Below are positions 34,511-38,091 of a stretch of DNA of 38,091 nucleotides, piece after piece. The stretch is from Candidatus Goldiibacteriota bacterium (lineage in GTDB: Bacteria; Oederibacteriota; PGYV01; DSYL01). The stretch covers positions 1 to 38,091 of the forward strand of contig JAGNJD010000023.1 of assembly GCA_018000835.1 (NCBI GenBank), given 5' to 3'. The notes beneath the pieces are model-generated. The model was not told where the DNA came from, made no database searches, and worked only from the letters and a program-made list of their open reading frames with translations. The translations under genes were made by a program, and so were the position numbers. Every line of letters begins with the position of its first letter. Position 1 is the first letter of the stretch.

Positions 34511-36766
34511 TTAAAAAAAACTTTTAAGTTCGAGCCACAGGCTCCAGCCGTTAAAATCGTTTGCCGGCACAACTTTATCATTATGATAAAAATTTTTAAG
34601 ACGCAGATATAAAAAAGCTCTTGCAGCCAGATCATAATCAATACCTATCCCATAAGAATTGTCAAGATAATCAATTGGATTTGGTATTACGCTATCAGAA
34701 GCCCAGCGTTCTATGCCGGCATAACCTATCAGGCTCATTCTTTTTACTACGTTATAAACGAGACAAAAAGACATAAGATTCTGGGACAAAAGTTTTGAAG
34801 GATCGTAAGTAACCATAATGTCTGCTGAATTGGAAAGCGTTATAAGTTCGCCATAAAATTCAAAAAAAAGAGGCTGTTTTAATCTTATCAATTTGTTCAA
34901 CTCATACCTTAACAAAACCAAAATATTGTTTAAATATTTATTGGTTTCTGCGGTTACGTCTGATGATACCATATATTCGCTGTTTGACGACCATATATCA
35001 GTTGTCATTCCACCTTTTCCGCCTGCAATTATGCTGTCTGTCCTTCCCGAGCCGCTGCCTGCAGACGTATCAATGCCATACCTGTTTTTGTTATAATTAA
35101 CAAACGGTGCATGCAATCCAGAGTCAACCCAGCCATAATTGCTGTAAAAAATTTTCCACCATTCGTTATTGTTAAGCCAATGGCTCGAATAAAAAGTATT
35201 TCCGGTTTTTTTAATCTGCGTTGAAATGCCATAATTAACCATAAATATGCCGTATGGTATCTTAAAAAAACCGTCCAATTCAAATTTATTCATGTTGTTA
35301 TGATAAGAAGTCGGGTCACCGACGTAAGTTAAAGGAATAATGTCTACTTTTGTCGGGTCGCCTGGATTTATGCGTCTGTAATTCGTATCTGAAACCGCCG
35401 AAGCAGGTGCAACGTAATTGTTGTCAATCATTATGTATTTGAATACAAGATTTATTCCCTTTCGTAAAAATACCGGGGATGCTTCAAGATAAAATGCATT
35501 TCCTTCCTGGTGAAAATCCGGTAACAGGGTAACCGAACTGTCCACGCCTATTCTACCGCCATAAACGCTTCTCTCGTATTCCGTCGTAACCTTGAAAAGT
35601 TTTGCAAGAGTTGCCTTTACATCACCACCAAAAATTGTAATGGTTTTCAATAAACTTTCCGGATTATTCTGGGTATTTACAAATGCAAGTAATTCATCCC
35701 TGTCGTTTGAATTATTGTAAAAATTTACAGACCACTCTGCATTTTTTATGAGAGGGAAACTTTTAAAATTTGTATACCTTGCTGCAATCTCATACTGATA
35801 ATCGTTTTCAAACGTCGCTTTTCCTGCCATGAGTTTTAATTTATCCCTGCCAAAGGTGTTGTTTTTTATTACTTCTATGCCGTTAAACTGGTGCTTTGAC
35901 CAGCGTGCGTCTCTCTCTGTAAAATAATTTCTGAAAATTCTTTCAAAATAAGAACGCGTAGTTTCCTCACCTGCATAAATGTCGCGGTCAAAAATGCCGA
36001 TGCGTTCCGATACGCTCTGTGATGCTATGAAAGAAGTTATGTCCTCCCAGAAAAATCCGGTTGTTATCTGCCATTTGTCCATGTAGAAATCCAGGGTATA
36101 AACGTCAAGGGCTATTGATTTTGTCGTGCCATAAAACATCTGTAAAGGAGACCCGTATGCAGGGTCAAACTGCGGCATTTCAAAATAAAAATTTGCGGCA
36201 AAACGCGCTTTGTTGTTCAGGTTCGTTTCCGTATATAAACTTAAATTCGTACCGCTTAATGCAGCCAGATGTTTGTCTGCTATTCCGGAGACATCGAGTT
36301 CCTGCCATCTGCCGGAAATATATCCCGTAACCTTAAAAGGAGATGCATCGCTAAAAGTCGTCTTTTTATATTCCTCTTCTATTTCGTTTAATTCCTGCCG
36401 TATGTCGTCGGTCGTAAATTCAGTATTTAAATTTAAGGTGCCTTTGTTCGTTTCATTTTTTTGTATCTCTTTTATTTCGTCAGAAAACAGTTTTTTGTAT
36501 TTTAATATGAGGGAGTCGTATTCTGAATTTTTTGTATTTGTCATTGCTTCAATTATGTATTCTGCCGCCTCATATCTTGTTATTGCATTATTGTCAAAAT
36601 ATTCATTTTTTACGGACGTTATTATGCCCGTTTCTGAAAAAATTTTTAAATCACCGTAAATTTTATCTTTCTGGGGGATTATCATGGCGGGGTCATAAGA
36701 AAAAGCAAGAAAAAAATTTGCAATTACAAAAAATAACGTTAAAACAGTTCTTTTTATCATTATCAT
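34511..36766 (-). CDS. Second porin-like outer-membrane protein with SLH-like N-terminus
   Basis: A 751-residue protein with a signal peptide (about 1-23), an SLH-like segment (about 30-78, YGDLKIFSETGIITS and ITRYEAAEYIIEAM), a short coiled coil (about 82-145), and a long strand-rich region ending in LELKSFF with terminal Phe. Similar in layout to the next gene but not obviously a close duplicate. It is the first gene of the locus, directly behind the candidate LacI operator. AAGGA lies 7 bp before the ATG used here; ATG two codons later is also possible. Confidence 0.75.
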   Translation of the reverse strand: MIMIKRTVLTLFFVIANFFLAFSYDPAMIIPQKDKIYGDLKIFSETGIITSVKNEYFDNNAITRYEAAEYIIEAMTNTKNSEYDSLILKYKKLFSDEIKEIQKNETNKGTLNLNTEFTTDDIRQELNEIEEEYKKTTFSDASPFKVTGYISGRWQELDVSGIADKHLAALSGTNLSLYTETNLNNKARFAANFYFEMPQFDPAYGSPLQMFYGTTKSIALDVYTLDFYMDKWQITTGFFWEDITSFIASQSVSERIGIFDRDIYAGEETTRSYFERIFRNYFTERDARWSKHQFNGIEVIKNNTFGRDKLKLMAGKATFENDYQYEIAARYTNFKSFPLIKNAEWSVNFYNNSNDRDELLAFVNTQNNPESLLKTITIFGGDVKATLAKLFKVTTEYERSVYGGRIGVDSSVTLLPDFHQEGNAFYLEASPVFLRKGINLVFKYIMIDNNYVAPASAVSDTNYRRINPGDPTKVDIIPLTYVGDPTSYHNNMNKFELDGFFKIPYGIFMVNYGISTQIKKTGNTFYSSHWLNNNEWWKIFYSNYGWVDSGLHAPFVNYNKNRYGIDTSAGSGSGRTDSIIAGGKGGMTTDIWSSNSEYMVSSDVTAETNKYLNNILVLLRYELNKLIRLKQPLFFEFYGELITLSNSADIMVTYDPSKLLSQNLMSFCLVYNVVKRMSLIGYAGIERWASDSVIPNPIDYLDNSYGIGIDYDLAARAFLYLRLKNFYHNDKVVPANDFNGWSLWLELKSFF

Positions 36767-36793
36767 TTAATTTTCCTTGGGTTTTGTTTTAGA

Positions 36794-36841
36794 GTGATGC
36801 TTTTGTTAGCAAAATTCATCATATGTTTTCGCAGGCATCAC
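36794..36841 (-). promoter_or_regulatory. Hairpin in the 5' untranslated leader of the sugar locus
   Basis: Outer arms GTGATGC and GCATCAC enclose an inner hairpin with arms TTTTG and CAAAA. It lies between the presumed transcription start and the ribosome site. No riboswitch class is recognised. Confidence 0.4.
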
Positions 36842-36893
36842 GCCTATGTTTATAAAAACTTTATCCATGACCAGAATTTCATTTTTTCTATTT

Positions 36894-36936
36894 ATTAAAT
36901 CGGTTTAATTTTATTATAACCATAAAAAAATGTCAA
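36894..36936 (-). promoter_or_regulatory. Promoter of the sugar locus with overlapping LacI-type operator
   Basis: On the minus strand TTGACA (36931-36936) and TAAAAT (36908-36913) are 17 bp apart. The palindrome ATTAAATCGGTTTAAT (36894-36909), with arms ATTAAA and TTTAAT and a central CG, overlaps the -10 end and start point. A central CG is typical of LacI-family operators and the position would block transcription. Confidence 0.65.
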
Positions 36937-37029
36937 ACGTTTTTTATTGCATTGTCCAAATAAAAATGGGAATAAGGATAGGCATAGTATAAATGCAGGG
37001 GCAGAGCTTGCTCTTCATACCCTTTAAAA

Positions 37030-37345
37030 AAATAAATCCCCATTCTTCCCACTTTTATAAAAGTGGGAAGATAAGACCTGTGATTTCCCCTCTTTGGAAA
37101 AGAGGGGCCAGGGGAGATTTTATTTCTTTCAAATCCCCCTTTATCCCCCTTTTTCAAAGGGGGATAAAAAAATTCCCCTCTTTGGAAAAGAGGGGTTAGG
37201 GGAGATTTTATTTCTTTCAAATCCCCCTTTATCCCCCTTTTTCAAAGGGGGATAAAAAAATTCCCCTCTTTGGAAAAGAGGGGTTAGGGGAGATTTTATT
37301 TCAACCAAATCCCCCTTATTCCCCCTTTTTCAAAGGGGGATAAAA
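37030..37345. repeat. Array of C/G-run palindromic repeats
   Basis: Three CCCCTCTTTGGAAAAGAGGGG units (starting near 37085, 37173 and 37262) alternate with three CCCCCTTT...CAAAGGGGG units at an 88-89 bp period. There is no gene. The gap from 36937 has no gene either. Confidence 0.8.
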
Positions 37346-37364
37346 AATAAAGTTTTAAATATGT

Positions 37365-37526
37365 AGAGACAGAGCTTGCTCTGTCTCTGAATGCAAGGCA
37401 AACCGTGTAATATTTCGCAAATGGTTATGAAAACAAAGCAGCGGTTTATCCTACGCTGGTCGCGTGGCACACCGTTTGAATATCCGCCTTGCTTATCTTT
37501 GAGACACAGCATGCTTAAGTCTCTAC
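37365..37526. repeat. Double-hairpin dispersed repeat, full copy with altered right end
   Basis: It has arms AGAGACAGAGC and GCTCTGTCTCT, then the core from 37427. The right palindrome has changed to AGCATGCTTAAGTCTC, like the piece at about 250-275, so its second hairpin is broken. Confidence 0.75.
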
Positions 37527-37569
37527 GATTACGTTATATTACCTTGCGACGTGTATTACTAAGGGGGGG

Positions 37570-37862
37570 AGAAAAAGACAAATCCCCCTCTTTCCCCCTT
37601 TTTCAAAGGGGGATAAAAAATAATTTCCCTCTTTGGGAAAGAGGGGTTAGGGGAGATATTATGTAATCAAATCCCCCTTTGTCCACCTTTTTCAAAGGGG
37701 GAAAAGAAGCAAAGAAAATCCCCCTCTTTGGAAAAGAGGGGTTAGGGGAGATTTTATTTCAATCAAATCCCCCTTTAGTCCCACTTTACAAAGGGGGATA
37801 AAAGAAGACAACGGAAAGATATATTATTTTCTTTAGTATAGACAGGTTTTAAACCTGTCTCT
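37570..37862. repeat. C/G-run units and a repeat shared with the left end
   Basis: Two CCCCTCTTT...AAAGAGGGG units near 37625 and 37719 are mixed with CCCCC...GGGGG units. 37800-37862 (GACAACGGAAAGATATATTA, then AGACAGGTTTTAAAC and GTCTCT) repeats 1247-1306. No gene is seen in 37527-37970. Confidence 0.7.
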
Positions 37863-37970
37863 GGTCACGAATTAAACCGTGTAATATTTCTTAACGATGA
37901 AATGCCGGGGTTTTATATGCAACATTCCAAAGATTATAATTTAACGTTTTATGAAATCTAATTTTAATAA

Positions 37971-38054
37971 TTATTTTATGAATTTTTTTATTTCTTTTAT
38001 AAATTCTCTGGTCATTTCAACATATTCTACGGCTTTTTCAAAAGATATGTTCAT
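37971..38054 (-). CDS. Possible small gene near the right edge
   Basis: ATG at 38054 follows AAAGGAG by 3 bp and opens a 27-residue frame that is helical and charged (EKAVEYVEMTREFIKEIKKF). It ends in TAA at 37971. Another frame enters from the right edge and stops 14 bp after this ATG, so this may overlap the end of an upstream gene. I do not recognise it and it could be a remnant. Confidence 0.3.
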   Translation of the reverse strand: MNISFEKAVEYVEMTREFIKEIKKFIK

Positions 38055-38091
38055 TAACTCCTTTAATCTCCGATTTGTCTTTCGTTAAAAA

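Noticed and set aside
36210..36659. Plus-strand open frame of 149 codons opposite the porin gene
   Set aside because: It mirrors the coding region of the outer-membrane protein, which has a signal peptide, ribosome site and promoter.

Overview
The window looks like a piece of an AT-rich bacterial chromosome, probably from an uncultured lineage with an outer membrane. The outer membrane is inferred from two beta-barrel proteins with S-layer-homology-like N-termini and a terminal Phe, and from several lipoproteins. Genes are tightly spaced, most carry a clear AGGAGG-type ribosome binding site, and the space between gene blocks is filled with dispersed palindromic repeats. No tRNA, rRNA, transposase or recognisable cas gene was seen. 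The species cannot be named from this sequence.

Layout. 1-1465: the 3' end of one gene, then a repeat-rich gap with a 419-bp tandem duplication. 1466-6961: a secreted arabinofuranosidase-like hydrolase, a divergent LacI-family regulator and a GH36 alpha-galactosidase. 7075-7743: repeats, one isolated CRISPR repeat with a piece of leader, and a long inverted repeat. 7744-11651: a three-gene operon of a MoxR AAA+ ATPase, an unknown protein and a metallopeptidase/vWA protein. 11929-12966: an NlpC/P60 peptidase and a 39-residue zinc-finger protein. 13347-14105: a large array of C/G-run repeats. 14107-16220: a possible helix-hairpin-helix protein preceded by a minus-strand CRISPR array, its leader and a promoter. 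16331-17225: more repeats. 17264-36936: ten minus-strand genes that read as a xyloglucan utilisation locus. 37030-38091: repeats and a possible small gene.

How the genes work together. The large locus starts at a good promoter with a LacI-type operator at 36894-36936. It encodes two porin-like proteins, two lipoproteins with carbohydrate-binding-like sandwiches, a sugar ABC-transporter binding lipoprotein, two GH74 endo-xyloglucanases (one a lipoprotein, one with no visible export signal), a GalT-GalK fusion, a GH31 alpha-xylosidase with PA14 and a GH2 beta-galactosidase. With the alpha-galactosidase and arabinofuranosidase-like enzyme near the regulator, this suits capture of galactosylated xyloglucan, import of oligosaccharides, trimming of side chains and entry of galactose into the Leloir pathway. 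No SusC/SusD pair or ABC permease is present.

The most unusual feature is the CRISPR material. The basic repeat is 36 bp, but three of six repeats in the array, and the isolated repeat 8 kb away, carry the same 69-bp insert at the same position. That position is inside the loop of the predicted repeat hairpin, so both stem halves and the ATTGAGAC-type end of the crRNA repeat are kept.
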